Assembly (NCBI RefSeq): GCF_000741765.1
Contig: NZ_JGZU01000008.1
Coordinates: 1 to 53,834, forward strand
Source of the DNA: Bifidobacterium tsurumiense
GTDB lineage: Bacteria > Actinomycetota > Actinomycetes > Actinomycetales > Bifidobacteriaceae
DNA: 53,834 nt
Direction: 5' to 3'
Shown in pieces: positions 1 through 8,615 of the stretch. A program made the translations under genes and the position numbers. How positions within the stretch are numbered: the first letter of the stretch is position 1; every line of letters begins with the position of its first letter. The notes below the pieces were generated by a model. That model ran no database searches. It saw only the letters and a program-made list of their open reading frames with translations, and had not been told where the DNA came from.

Positions 1-1
1 C

Positions 2-209
2 GTGGCATTCGGGCAAGTGGGTTCTCATACCATTCAGACAACCACATTCAAACGGCTCCCAGGCCTTGCCCCGCAACGCGCCACGTCCCGTTCCGGACAC
101 ACATTCTGGCCGACCTCGAAAGTCCCCACCGCCACATTCAAACACCTCTCAGACCTTGCAGCACAAGGCATGAGAGGCGATTTCAGACACACATTCTGGC
201 CAATAACCC
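2..209 (-). repeat. Left arm of a terminal inverted repeat
   Basis: This segment is the reverse complement of 53625-53834, the other end of the window. The two arms match base for base apart from two single-base homopolymer differences near the outer edge (GGG/GGGG and AA/AAA). Inside the arm are two imperfect units with a 90-bp period. Read on the minus strand, each starts with GGCCAGAATGTGTGTC and ends with GTTTGAATGTGG, with a variable middle. The match stops exactly after base 209, where bcp coding sequence begins. No transposase or other gene is visible in the arm. It may be a dispersed repeat at which an assembly contig ended, or a real inverted repeat. Confidence 0.9.
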
Positions 210-485
210 GGATATGCGGTACTAGGCGTATCCAAGGATTCTATCGAAAAACTGCAACAGTTCCGCGAGCGCGATCATCTCACCTTCCCGTTGCTTTCTG
301 ATACGGATCTGCGCGTGCACAAGGCGTATGGCGCATATGGTGTGAAGAAGATCTTCGGGGTTCCTCATACCGGCGTGCTCCGTTCCACAGTGGTGATCTC
401 AGAAGATGGCACTATTGAACTCGCCCGTTACAATGTGCGCGCCAAAGGACATGTGGAATCACTGATACGGGCACTCACAGCGTAA
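210..485 (+). pseudogene. bcp: Peroxiredoxin Bcp (thiol peroxidase), 3' part only
   Basis: The frame is open from about base 210 to the TAA at 483-485 and encodes the last 91 or so residues of a bacterioferritin-comigratory-protein type peroxiredoxin, a thioredoxin-dependent peroxidase of the cytoplasm. Recognisable stretches are AVLGVSKDSIEKLQQF, FPLLSD and GVLRSTVVI, which match the Bcp core after the active site. The N-terminal half with the catalytic PxxxTxxC cysteine is missing. Coding sequence begins exactly where the terminal repeat ends, so the gene is either interrupted by the repeat or joined to it by the assembly. A TTG at 291 can act as a nominal start but lies inside the conserved fold and is not a real start. 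Confidence 0.8.
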
Positions 486-530
486 ACCCACTGTCTGCAA
501 TGCCCCCACTCGCACTGAAATAATATGGAT

Positions 531-575
531 TGAGCCCAAGGATTGCGTTCGATAGACTTGCAATCCTTGGGCTCA
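531..575. terminator. Bidirectional hairpin between bcp and a small membrane gene
   Basis: A perfect 16-bp stem (TGAGCCCAAGGATTGC at 531-546 paired with 560-575) encloses a 13-nt loop. It lies between the convergent bcp fragment and the minus-strand gene ending at 606. There is no strong T-run on either side, so termination strength is uncertain. Confidence 0.65.
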
Positions 576-605
576 GTGACAGTCATATGGCGTGAGTGTC
601 AAGCG

Positions 606-845
606 TCATAACAGCGTCGGCAAATGGGGAAGCATAGGTCCTGCGATATTCCCTCCCATAACGCTGAGCAAGAGTCCGAGGATCAAGAATGATTTGACCA
701 TTTTGCTATCCCATGGATTCTTACGTTGCAGAACGCGTATGCCATATGTTGCCCCAGAAACACAGAGCATCACGATTCCACACACCAGCAACGGTGTCCC
801 AATAACCAATACTCCCCATTGTGACAGCAGATTCACATGTGCCAT
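606..845 (-). CDS. Small membrane protein of unknown function (79 aa)
   Basis: I do not recognise a family. The product has two clear hydrophobic segments, roughly residues 10-33 (WGVLVIGTPLLVCGIVMLC) and 50-70 (SFLILGLLLSVMGG), separated by a short basic stretch (RVLQRKNPWDSKM). This suggests a two-span inner-membrane protein. I chose the ATG at 845 because GGAAGG lies at a suitable distance upstream; the frame stays open to 983 but the extra residues are polar and look untranslated. The opposite strand is also open here, but its translation has no such organisation. The gene stands alone, with a strong hairpin beyond its end and an intergenic gap before it. Confidence 0.5.
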   Translation of the reverse strand: MAHVNLLSQWGVLVIGTPLLVCGIVMLCVSGATYGIRVLQRKNPWDSKMVKSFLILGLLLSVMGGNIAGPMLPHLPTLL

Positions 846-1192
846 GGCAACGTCCTTCCAGTTATGCAGTCCCCTCCGAACAGCTTTTCGCTCTCCAGCA
901 TGCCGTAGATCTGCGGCTCTTGCACTCGTACCTAAGGATGAATGTGGCAAGCCCAATCGATTCACGAGCAAAGGAACCATCATCCCCTGGTATGATGCAT
1001 CTGCCTTCAGTCATCCCCGATACCACTATTGCACACAGTCGTCATAACTATCGATGAATGTGTCGTGGCAATAACCATGAACCTCAAGAACGGGATCTTG
1101 ACTGTGCTTGGGCTCAACACTCTTCTCACGCTGTCCCCAGCTCAACGCAGCCTCAACCACTCAATCGGGAGCAATCTGCCCCTATGCCTCGC
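846..1192. other. Intergenic region, 347 bp
   Basis: This lies between the minus-strand dehydrogenase (end 1193) and the small membrane gene (start 845). I see no convincing gene, tRNA or strong terminator. The only local structure is a 6-bp stem around 1083-1100 (TCAAGA/TCTTGA). The promoter of the small gene presumably lies here, but no good -35/-10 pair stands out. Confidence 0.4.
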
Positions 1193-2176
1193 TTATTGCA
1201 CAAGATTGAGCAGTGAGTGCCCTGATACATAGTTGCGCACATTGTGCAACGCTATGTCGACTATGCGATTTCGGGTGGATGACAGATGATTGCCGCCGGC
1301 CACATGCGGCGTTATCAAGCAGCGTTCTTGCTTCCACAGAGGATGGTCATGAGGCAACGGTTCGGGGTCAGTGACATCGAGGCCAGCACCGCGAATTATG
1401 CCTTGTTCCAACGCCTCAACCAGAGCCTGCGAATCAATGGCATCTCCCCTGCCGGCATTGATTACCAAAGCCGATGATTTCATCAATGACAAACGTTTCG
1501 CGTTGATGATGTGATGCGTTTGCTTGGTGGAAGGAAGCACGAGGACCACAACGTCAGCATCAGGCAATGCATTGTCGAGTTGGTCATAGCCCGCAATGCT
1601 GTCAAATCCTTGCACTGGAAGATCAGCATGACGGCGGATGCCGAAGGTCGTCATGCCAATCGCCTTGCACAGGGCAGCGATATGCGAACCGATATCTCCA
1701 GCTCCGACTATCAAGGCTTTGGCACCCAAAGGAGAAAGCGCCGGGCCCGCGTCCCTCCACTGACCTTGCATACCTTGACGGGCGTACTGCGGAATATTTT
1801 TCATCATCGCCAGCATCATGGCAAAAACATGTTCGGAGACGCTTTGTCCGTATGCGCCCGATGCGCTGGTCAGCATAACTCCGCGGCCTAGCACACCTGG
1901 TTTCTGGTAGCGATCGACTCCTGCGCTCCATGTCTGCAGCCAGTCAAGATGCTTGCATTGAATGCATTCCTGCTCGGAGATATTGCCGATCACTGCAGTG
2001 ACCTGACCACGCAGTTCTTCTGGAACACTCGCATGCCAAGACAAAGCCTGGGGTTCCAGTTCATCCCCGACGAATTCCTGCCGGACGCCCTTGGCGGCAC
2101 GCACAAACGCAGTGCGTTCCGCCTGTGTCAGAGGCAGGCAGTTCACAACCAATTTACGCTCATTCTCACTGGCCAT
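1193..2176 (-). CDS. D-isomer-specific 2-hydroxyacid dehydrogenase family protein
   Basis: A 327-residue NAD(P)-dependent reductase of the D-2-hydroxyacid dehydrogenase superfamily. These enzymes interconvert 2-oxo acids and D-2-hydroxy acids in the cytoplasm. The nucleotide-binding motif GAGDIG is at residues 158-163. The catalytic trio is visible as Arg243 (NAGRGD), Glu272 (DPEPLP) and His291 (TPHVAGG). The length is normal for the family. The ATG at 2176 gives the expected N terminus (MASENERKLVVN), although the upstream AGGG is a weak ribosome site; the frame continues upstream to 2308 without family similarity. The substrate cannot be told from sequence. The flanking genes do not suggest a pathway, and 208 bp separate it from the upstream MFS gene. 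Confidence 0.85.
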   Translation of the reverse strand: MASENERKLVVNCLPLTQAERTAFVRAAKGVRQEFVGDELEPQALSWHASVPEELRGQVTAVIGNISEQECIQCKHLDWLQTWSAGVDRYQKPGVLGRGVMLTSASGAYGQSVSEHVFAMMLAMMKNIPQYARQGMQGQWRDAGPALSPLGAKALIVGAGDIGSHIAALCKAIGMTTFGIRRHADLPVQGFDSIAGYDQLDNALPDADVVVLVLPSTKQTHHIINAKRLSLMKSSALVINAGRGDAIDSQALVEALEQGIIRGAGLDVTDPEPLPHDHPLWKQERCLITPHVAGGNHLSSTRNRIVDIALHNVRNYVSGHSLLNLVQ

Positions 2177-2384
2177 ACAGCACACCCTACGATTCCCAGC
2201 GGATATTCTACCGATAACCGGACCTCGCGAGTGGGTCGAATGATCCCCTATTGGTTTGTGGAGACGATACGACCCATTCAAATTCTCGCCATTGCATATG
2301 CACAGCAATATCTATGTCCTGCACGGTTTGAACACAGTCCATCTTTGCGCTGTGCATTGCTCAATGACAATGGCGAATTGTTGA

Positions 2385-3875
2385 TTACCGTGCGGAACGC
2401 TCCTGCCTGATACGGAATGCGAACGCGAGAAGCGTCCACGCGACTATGCAGATAAGCGACATGGTTGCAAAGGTCCACATTCCACCGATTGCCGTTGCAT
2501 GGCTAAATGTCTCACTACCTGCCGCTCCGGATCCGGTTTGCGCCACAGCAATGATGGTGGAGAATATCGCAGTGCCTGCTGCGCCTCCGAACTGGAGTGA
2601 CGTATTGAATACCGCATTGCCGTCAGGCGTGAATTCCGGGGCGATATGCTGCAAAGCGCTGGTCATTACATTGGAATAGCCCAAGGCATATCCCAATCCG
2701 AAAATGAAATAGAAACCGGCTAGCAGCACTGGGGTGAGATGCATGGACCATACAAGCAACAGCAATGGCCCCACGCTTGCGATGCCCAATGCAATAAGAA
2801 TTGGCTTTTTCGCTCCGAAGCGATCATAGAGCATTCCTCCCACAGGAGCGAAGAAGGCTCCGATCAAAGCGCCTGGCAACACCAACGCACCTGCTACGAA
2901 AGCTGTGGTTCCCATTGACATCTGCGCCAAATTCGTGATCACATATCCAAAACCGATGCCGACCATGGGCAACATAGCATATGCGATGCCATGAAGCCTG
3001 GCCACAGGATCCTTGAGCCAACCCAAACGAATCAGTGGCGAGAATGATCGGCTCGAAGACCACACAAAGAAGAACAGAGAACCGACACCGATCACCAGGC
3101 TCATCACGGCAATGACCAATGAGGTCACATGAAGCGAGCCTGCAACCGCAGAGCTGATCGAAACACCAGCCTGGTTGACAAACAACACCAATCCGACCAG
3201 TGCCGCAATAATCGACACCACCTGCAAAGGATTCAGACGGGCTTCCTGGGTCGGATGCTTCTGCTCAATGCACAGCAGTCCCAGTGGAAGCGAAACCAGC
3301 AACACCACAGGAATGACGATGACGAAAATCGCACGCCATGGCAATACTGCTGAAATAGCTCCTCCCACAGTAGGGCCAATCGCAGGAGCCACGGTGATGA
3401 CAAGCGAACCAACACCCATGAGACGCCCCACTTTGGACCTCGGAGACTGCTCAAGAATAATATTGATCATCAGAGGCGTGGCAACGCCAGAACCAATGCC
3501 CTGGATCACACGAGCCAACAAAATCACGACAAAGTCATGTCCGAAAATCATCAACACAGAACCTGTCACGGCAAGCGCAACCGCCGCCACGAAAAGAGCC
3601 TTCGCCGGAAAACGGCGATTCAGATATGAGGACAACGGCATGGTTGAGGCAACCACCAACAAATATATTGTCGTGATCCATTGCACGGTCGCCGTGTCCA
3701 CGGAGAATTCCTTCATCAATTGAGGAAAGAGCACGGTCATCACCGTTTCGGTCAAAATACCGATAAAAGCCAATGATCCCAAGGAAATAATAGATCCGAT
3801 GAGCTTCGGGGGTACGCGCTGATCGTCTTGCTCAACCGCAAGTGTGCTGTGATGTTCCGTGATATTTCGAGACAT
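2385..3875 (-). CDS. MFS multidrug exporter, DHA2 (14-TM) type
   Basis: A 496-residue integral membrane transporter of the major facilitator superfamily. The N-terminal half shows the DHA2 pattern: TVQWITTIYLLVVASTMPLSSYL in the first helices, RVIQGIGSGVATPLMINII around motif C-like helix 4, and a loop with RSKVGRLMG. The many hydrophobic segments fit 12-14 spans, and the closing RIRQERSAR is a basic cytoplasmic tail. Members export drugs or toxic compounds by proton antiport; the substrate here is unknown. The ATG at 3875 is supported by AAGGAGAGG a few bases upstream; the frame to 3956 is unlikely to be translated. The promoter contains a perfect palindrome covering the -10 box, which suggests control by a repressor not encoded nearby. 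Confidence 0.9.
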   Translation of the reverse strand: MSRNITEHHSTLAVEQDDQRVPPKLIGSIISLGSLAFIGILTETVMTVLFPQLMKEFSVDTATVQWITTIYLLVVASTMPLSSYLNRRFPAKALFVAAVALAVTGSVLMIFGHDFVVILLARVIQGIGSGVATPLMINIILEQSPRSKVGRLMGVGSLVITVAPAIGPTVGGAISAVLPWRAIFVIVIPVVLLVSLPLGLLCIEQKHPTQEARLNPLQVVSIIAALVGLVLFVNQAGVSISSAVAGSLHVTSLVIAVMSLVIGVGSLFFFVWSSSRSFSPLIRLGWLKDPVARLHGIAYAMLPMVGIGFGYVITNLAQMSMGTTAFVAGALVLPGALIGAFFAPVGGMLYDRFGAKKPILIALGIASVGPLLLLVWSMHLTPVLLAGFYFIFGLGYALGYSNVMTSALQHIAPEFTPDGNAVFNTSLQFGGAAGTAIFSTIIAVAQTGSGAAGSETFSHATAIGGMWTFATMSLICIVAWTLLAFAFRIRQERSAR

Positions 3876-3904
3876 TCCTCTCCTTGATCTGAAAATAGCA
3901 AACC

Positions 3905-3919
3905 CCACTATTATAGTGG
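3905..3919 (-). promoter_or_regulatory. Palindromic -10 region / probable operator of the MFS gene
   Basis: CCACTATTATAGTGG is a perfect 7-bp inverted repeat around one base. Read on the minus strand it contains TATAAT about 33 bp upstream of the MFS start codon, so the operator-like dyad overlaps a consensus -10. The -35 is weak (TTCATT at 17 bp). A related half site, TAATAGTGG, lies on the plus strand at 3980-3988. A repressor bound here would block RNA polymerase. Confidence 0.55.
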
Positions 3920-4074
3920 CCATCTCGACCGAAATGAATTCGCAGATTAGGTCCAAAAGCCGACCAAATTCGCATTAAGTAATAGTGGAAAGCCCCGGTC
4001 CTATGACTCCGATCCGGTAGCTCTATCTCTTAACCTAGTCGGCACCCCCACCAAATCCGAGAGGTATGATGTCT

Positions 4075-5454
4075 TCACTGCTGGCTCGGGCGATCTTCTG
4101 CATGGATTATTGCGCGAAGCTTCTCAAGACGTGAGGAGACTTCGTGCTCATAGCCTCGATCATTGGGATGATAATATTCCGTTCCCACAAGCTCGTCGGG
4201 CAGATACTGCTGCGTGGCCACCGCCCCTGGGAAATCATGAGCGTAACGATATCCCTGCTTATTGCCCCAGCTTTTCATCAAAGCAGTAGGTGCATTGCGT
4301 AAATGCAACGGCACCTCTCCAAAACGCCCTGCATCCACATCGGCAAGCGCCGCATCCATGGCAAGATAACTTGCATTGGACTTCGGAGCCGTCGCAACCG
4401 CAACAGTGGCTTCACTTAAAATGATTCGGGCCTCGGGCATACCAATCATGGCCACTGCCTGAGCCGCAGCCACCGTCACCTGCAAAATCTGCGGAGCTGC
4501 CATCCCCACTTCTTCCGCCGCAGCGATCATTAATCTCCGTGCAATAAACCGCGGATCCTCTCCTGCCCGAATCATTCTCGCCAGATAATGCAATGCCGCA
4601 TCCACATCGGAACCGCGCAATGATTTGATAAAGGCCGAGATGACATCATAATGATCATCACCGTCCTTGTCGTAGCGCACAGTGGTGGTATCCATGACCT
4701 GAGAGACGACATCAAGGGTGATAATCGGTTTGCGAGCGCCTTTTTTTCGCGCCCTGTCGCCAGTAACCGCACCGGCTGCGGCTTCCAATATGGTCAGGGT
4801 CTTTCGCGCATCTCCTCCGGCGAGCCGAACAATTTGCTCGACTGCGTCGTCATCCGCCTTGACTTCGCCCTTCAATCCTCGTGCATCTTCCAAAGCCCTG
4901 CGGACCAGAACTTCCAAATCCTGTGGTTCCAGTGAATTGAGTTTCACCACAACGGATCGGCTCAGCAAAGGTTTGATTATGGAAAAACTAGGATTTTCCG
5001 TTGTGGCGCCTATGAAGGTGACATCCCGATTTTCCACGCTTGGCAACAAAGCATCCTGTTGCGATTTGGAGAATCTATGCACCTCATCGATAAACAGCAC
5101 GGTTTCCTTGCCTTGCGCCACCAAACGCTCGTGAGCGCGTTCCAATACCGTGCGCACATCCTTTACACCAGATGTCACTGCTGAGATCTCTTCGAAGGCA
5201 CGACCCGATTGTTTCGCCACAATATATGCGAGTGTGGTTTTCCCAACTCCTGGAGGGCCGAATAAAATCACCGAACTTGGAGCGGTCAACGACCCCTGAG
5301 ACGCCGGATTGGCCAATCTTCGTAGCGGCGAGCCTTCACCGAGCACATGGGATTGCCCGAGCACATCTTCCACACTGGACGGCCGCATACGCACGGCCAA
5401 AGGGCGCGTCATATCATCTGGCGCATCGCTGGCGTCGAACAGATCCTGGCTCAT
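4075..5454 (-). CDS. rarA: Replication-associated recombination protein RarA (MgsA), AAA+ ATPase
   Basis: A 459-residue cytoplasmic AAA+ ATPase of the RarA/MgsA/WRNIP1 family, related to clamp-loader subunits, which acts at stalled replication forks. Walker A is GPPGVGKT at residues 66-73, Walker B is VLFIDE at 119-124 in the context VHRFSKSQQDALLP, and sensor 1 is GATTENPSF. The C-terminal tetramerisation region is complete (ALMKSWGNKQGYRYAHDFPG, then YYHPNDRGYE). Length and order are normal. The ATG at 5454 gives the family start MSQDLF; an AAGGAG lies 13 bp upstream and a weaker GGAG close to the start. It lies downstream of the helicase gene on the same strand, with a gap of about 180 bp. 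Confidence 0.95.
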   Translation of the reverse strand: MSQDLFDASDAPDDMTRPLAVRMRPSSVEDVLGQSHVLGEGSPLRRLANPASQGSLTAPSSVILFGPPGVGKTTLAYIVAKQSGRAFEEISAVTSGVKDVRTVLERAHERLVAQGKETVLFIDEVHRFSKSQQDALLPSVENRDVTFIGATTENPSFSIIKPLLSRSVVVKLNSLEPQDLEVLVRRALEDARGLKGEVKADDDAVEQIVRLAGGDARKTLTILEAAAGAVTGDRARKKGARKPIITLDVVSQVMDTTTVRYDKDGDDHYDVISAFIKSLRGSDVDAALHYLARMIRAGEDPRFIARRLMIAAAEEVGMAAPQILQVTVAAAQAVAMIGMPEARIILSEATVAVATAPKSNASYLAMDAALADVDAGRFGEVPLHLRNAPTALMKSWGNKQGYRYAHDFPGAVATQQYLPDELVGTEYYHPNDRGYEHEVSSRLEKLRAIIHAEDRPSQQ

Positions 5455-5636
5455 GACTCCGAGTATACTCCTTCTTCGAACATGCGTTCGATTTTCCACA
5501 GTTGAAAGGCTGCCCAACACTGCCATCGTGCATTTGTTCCCGAGAACAGCCTCAAACTACCTCGCTCTTGGTTGCACAAACCCTTCCATTGAACTACCGC
5601 AAACGCACTCTTCTCGGCTTTTATCGAGGCAACGGC

Positions 5637-8192
5637 CTAACGTGGCATCTCATCGCTGACCTGATACTCCTTGAATACCACTTCACCTCGCTCTTGGGTC
5701 GCATCCAGATCCACCGTCGCCGCTATGGACCAGTCATGATCACCCTCGGCGTCATCGATGATCTGCCTGACCTTCCACACATGTTTGCTTCGCTCAAGTG
5801 AATCATCCAATATGAAGAACGAAGCACCCCGAGCTTTGGCATCGGTGTTCACATATTCGTGCGCATCATAGAAATCATCAAGTGCATCCTCCCACTCATG
5901 GACGCCATAGCCCCATTCCTTATCCAAAACGCCAAGTTCGTCACTGTCTTCGAGATCCATGAGCTGGATGCGTCGGAACAAGGCATTACGTACCAATACC
6001 GTCAAACCCCTACGGTCTTCCACAACGACATCGGCGGCGCCCGGTGCTGCAGCAGAAAGCGCGGCCCCTTCTCGATCTTCGTTCGTGGCCGCATTTTCCC
6101 ATTCGTCAACAAGACTGGAATCGATAGAACGAACGACGACTCGCAACCACGAAATAATGTCACGCAAACGCTCGTCACGCTTATCGGCCGGCACGGTTCT
6201 GGCCAAAGCACGATAGGCATCCGACAAATAGCGCAACAAGGTGCCTTCAGAACGTGCAATGCCGTATCGCGCAATATAACCGGTGAAATCAGAAGCCGTT
6301 TCCACCATGTCGCGAACAACCGATTTTGGGCTCAGCCAATAGTCATTGGCCCATGGAACATCATGACGATACTGGGAAAATGCTGCCTCCAGCATCTCAT
6401 CCAAGGGCTTGGGATATGTGATTTCCTGAATGCGTTCCATTCTTTCTTCATATTCCATCCCCTCCTCTTTCATTTCGGTCATGGCCGCGTCGCGGGCCTG
6501 ACGTTCTTGGGCACGCAATACCTGGCGCGGATCCTCCAAAGTCGCTTCAACCATGGAGATCACGTCCAGGGCATATTGCTCCGATTCAGGGTCCAGCAAC
6601 TCCAGTGCGGCAAGCAGGAACGGAGACAATGGCTGATCGAGTGCGAAGTCGTCAGGCATATCGATATCGAGATTGTAATCATCGCCGTCCTCATACCGTT
6701 CGACTTCGATTACTTTGGAATCGATCATGGTTTCGAATATTTCATCGGCACGTTCATGCAGACGCTGTTTCTGATCATCACTTTGAGCGCTGTCGTCAAT
6801 GAGTCGATTGATACGGGCCCGGGCATCTCCACCCTGAGCGACTTCGTTCAACACCATGGCATGGCTCACGGTCATATGAGGAATCAAGGTTTCCGGAGGT
6901 GCGTCGATCAGGCGATTGAAGGTTTGCTCGCTCCATGTGACGAATCCCTCAGGAGCTTTTTTACGCTTGACCTTCTTCATCTTCTTTGGATCATTGCCGG
7001 CTTTGGCGAGTGCCTTGGCGTTTTCGATCTCATACTCCGGCGCCTCAGCGACCACCAATCCATCGGTATCGAAACCCATGCGTCCAGCTCGCCCCGCGAT
7101 CTGGTGGAATTCCCTGGCACGAAGGCGACGCATTCTGGATCCGTCAAATTTGGTCAGTGCCGTGAGAATCACCGAATGGATGGGGACGTTAATGCCGACT
7201 CCCAAGGTATCCGTGCCGCAGATAACAGGCAACAGGCCTTGCTGCGCCAACTGTTCGACCAAGCGACGGTATCTCGGCAACATGCCTGCGTGATGGATGC
7301 CAATGCCCGTGCGAAGCAAACGCTGCAGTATCTTGCCAAAAGCCGTGGTGAACCGCGTCCCCTGGATCGCCTCAGCGATTGCATCGCGCTGGTCTTTGCT
7401 TGATATTCCCGCACTCGACAATGCCTGAGCAGTTTCCAAGGCTGCATCCTGCGAGAAATGCACAATGTATATTGGCGTATCCTTGCGCCCTGCCAGCAAT
7501 TCAACCGTCGTTGCCAGAGGTTTGTCAGTGTATTCATATGACAGTGGAACAGGACGCGGCGCATCGGCAATGATATCGACATCCGCGCCGCTCATTTCCT
7601 CGAGCTTGTCTGCTATGGCATCGACATTACCCAAAGTCGCACTCATCAAAAGGAATTGGGTATCCGGCAGAGTGAGCAGGGGCACCTGCCAGGCCCAGCC
7701 TCGTTCCGGATCTCCGTAGTAGTGGAATTCGTCCATGGCAACGCATCCCACATCCGCATGCCGTCCTTCTCGCAATGCCTGATTGGCCAGAATCTCGGCT
7801 GTGCAACAAATAATCGGAGCTTGGGCATTGATATGGGTGTCGCCTGTGATCATCCCGACATTCTCTCGGCCGAACACTTCGACCAAATCAAAGAATTTTT
7901 CAGACACCAATGCCTTGATAGGAGCGGTGTAATACGAACGTCTCCCAGTGCACATCGCCGCAAAATGCATGCCCAACGCAACAAGCGATTTTCCCGATCC
8001 GGTCGGAGTATTCAAAATGACGTGGTCACCGGCAAGCAGATCCATAACCGCTTCTTCCTGGTGAGGCCACGGCTCAATGCCTTTGACATCCTCGACCCAG
8101 CCGATGAAGAGTTCATAGATATCATCTGCCGTGAGATTTCGCTCATCCGGCACCAAAGCTCCCAAACTTGCAGTCTTCGTTCCCTGTGTCAT
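5637..8192 (-). CDS. Ski2-like DExH-box helicase
   Basis: An 851-residue superfamily 2 helicase resembling the actinobacterial HelY/Ski2-like group, probably acting on RNA. Motif I is TPTGSGKS at 62-69, motif II is DEFH at 154-157, motif III is SAT at 184-186, and motif VI appears as QIAGRAGRMGFD. The region PIHSVILTALTKFDG matches the helicase C domain of this family. The C-terminal 400 residues are acidic and partly coiled (QERQARDAAMTEMKEEGMEYEER begins one such helix). The start at MTQGTKTASL is chosen by protein similarity; there is no good ribosome site and the frame is open to 8360. A TACCGC-G-GCGGTA palindrome lies 15-27 bp upstream of the ATG. The biological role cannot be fixed from sequence. 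Confidence 0.85.
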   Translation of the reverse strand: MTQGTKTASLGALVPDERNLTADDIYELFIGWVEDVKGIEPWPHQEEAVMDLLAGDHVILNTPTGSGKSLVALGMHFAAMCTGRRSYYTAPIKALVSEKFFDLVEVFGRENVGMITGDTHINAQAPIICCTAEILANQALREGRHADVGCVAMDEFHYYGDPERGWAWQVPLLTLPDTQFLLMSATLGNVDAIADKLEEMSGADVDIIADAPRPVPLSYEYTDKPLATTVELLAGRKDTPIYIVHFSQDAALETAQALSSAGISSKDQRDAIAEAIQGTRFTTAFGKILQRLLRTGIGIHHAGMLPRYRRLVEQLAQQGLLPVICGTDTLGVGINVPIHSVILTALTKFDGSRMRRLRAREFHQIAGRAGRMGFDTDGLVVAEAPEYEIENAKALAKAGNDPKKMKKVKRKKAPEGFVTWSEQTFNRLIDAPPETLIPHMTVSHAMVLNEVAQGGDARARINRLIDDSAQSDDQKQRLHERADEIFETMIDSKVIEVERYEDGDDYNLDIDMPDDFALDQPLSPFLLAALELLDPESEQYALDVISMVEATLEDPRQVLRAQERQARDAAMTEMKEEGMEYEERMERIQEITYPKPLDEMLEAAFSQYRHDVPWANDYWLSPKSVVRDMVETASDFTGYIARYGIARSEGTLLRYLSDAYRALARTVPADKRDERLRDIISWLRVVVRSIDSSLVDEWENAATNEDREGAALSAAAPGAADVVVEDRRGLTVLVRNALFRRIQLMDLEDSDELGVLDKEWGYGVHEWEDALDDFYDAHEYVNTDAKARGASFFILDDSLERSKHVWKVRQIIDDAEGDHDWSIAATVDLDATQERGEVVFKEYQVSDEMPR

Positions 8193-8615
8193 GATTGCGA
8201 GTCTACTACCGCGGCGGTATGCCCATAGGTCTATGCCCCGCATCGCCCGCTCTGAGAGAGGATCCAGTGCGTGAACCTTGTGATGCTCATGGGACCGCAG
8301 ACTCAAACCACTCGATAGAACCAACACCCACTCCATACACACGACGCCTACTCGACACATACGGTACTTATCTCCCCTTCCCCCAATCGCTCACTCCTTT
8401 CGTTCCTATGATCCGAGTTATATTCCAACCGAAGACACCACGTTCTGTCTTGTCTGCCTCGGTTACCGCACAGTATGTTCTGTTCGCAGATACGAATACC
8501 CCCCGAAACCAAAGTCTTCAGGCTTGGTTGCAGGGGGTATATTCAATGCATCGGAACGGATACTGTGCCAATCTGCCGGAATCGGCATTATTGACCCTCG
8601 CCTAGCAGATCAGCG
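8193..8615. other. Intergenic region upstream of the helicase and downstream of the ABC operon
   Basis: This 423-bp stretch holds the hairpin at 8497-8540 and the palindrome TACCGCGGCGGTA at 8207-8219, just upstream of the helicase start. No gene is convincing. The helicase promoter must lie between 8193 and about 8490, but no consensus hexamer pair is obvious. Confidence 0.4.
8497..8540 (-). terminator. Terminator of the amino-acid ABC operon
   Basis: An outer stem ATACCCCC/GGGGGTAT and an inner stem AACCAAAG/CTTGGTT form one long imperfect hairpin. It lies about 75 bp beyond the stop codon of the last operon gene on the minus strand. The T-run is poor, so termination efficiency is uncertain. 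Confidence 0.6.

Noticed and set aside
291..485. A 64-residue gene with a TTG start
   Set aside because: The TTG lies within the conserved Bcp fold and the reading frame continues upstream to the repeat boundary, so it is a truncated bcp, not a small gene.
592..1047. A 151-codon plus-strand open frame
   Set aside because: It overlaps the minus-strand membrane gene, lacks a ribosome site and has no hydrophobic or domain pattern.
5859..7403. A 514-codon plus-strand open frame
   Set aside because: It lies antisense inside the DExH helicase gene, has no recognisable domains, and is explained by the codon bias of the real gene.
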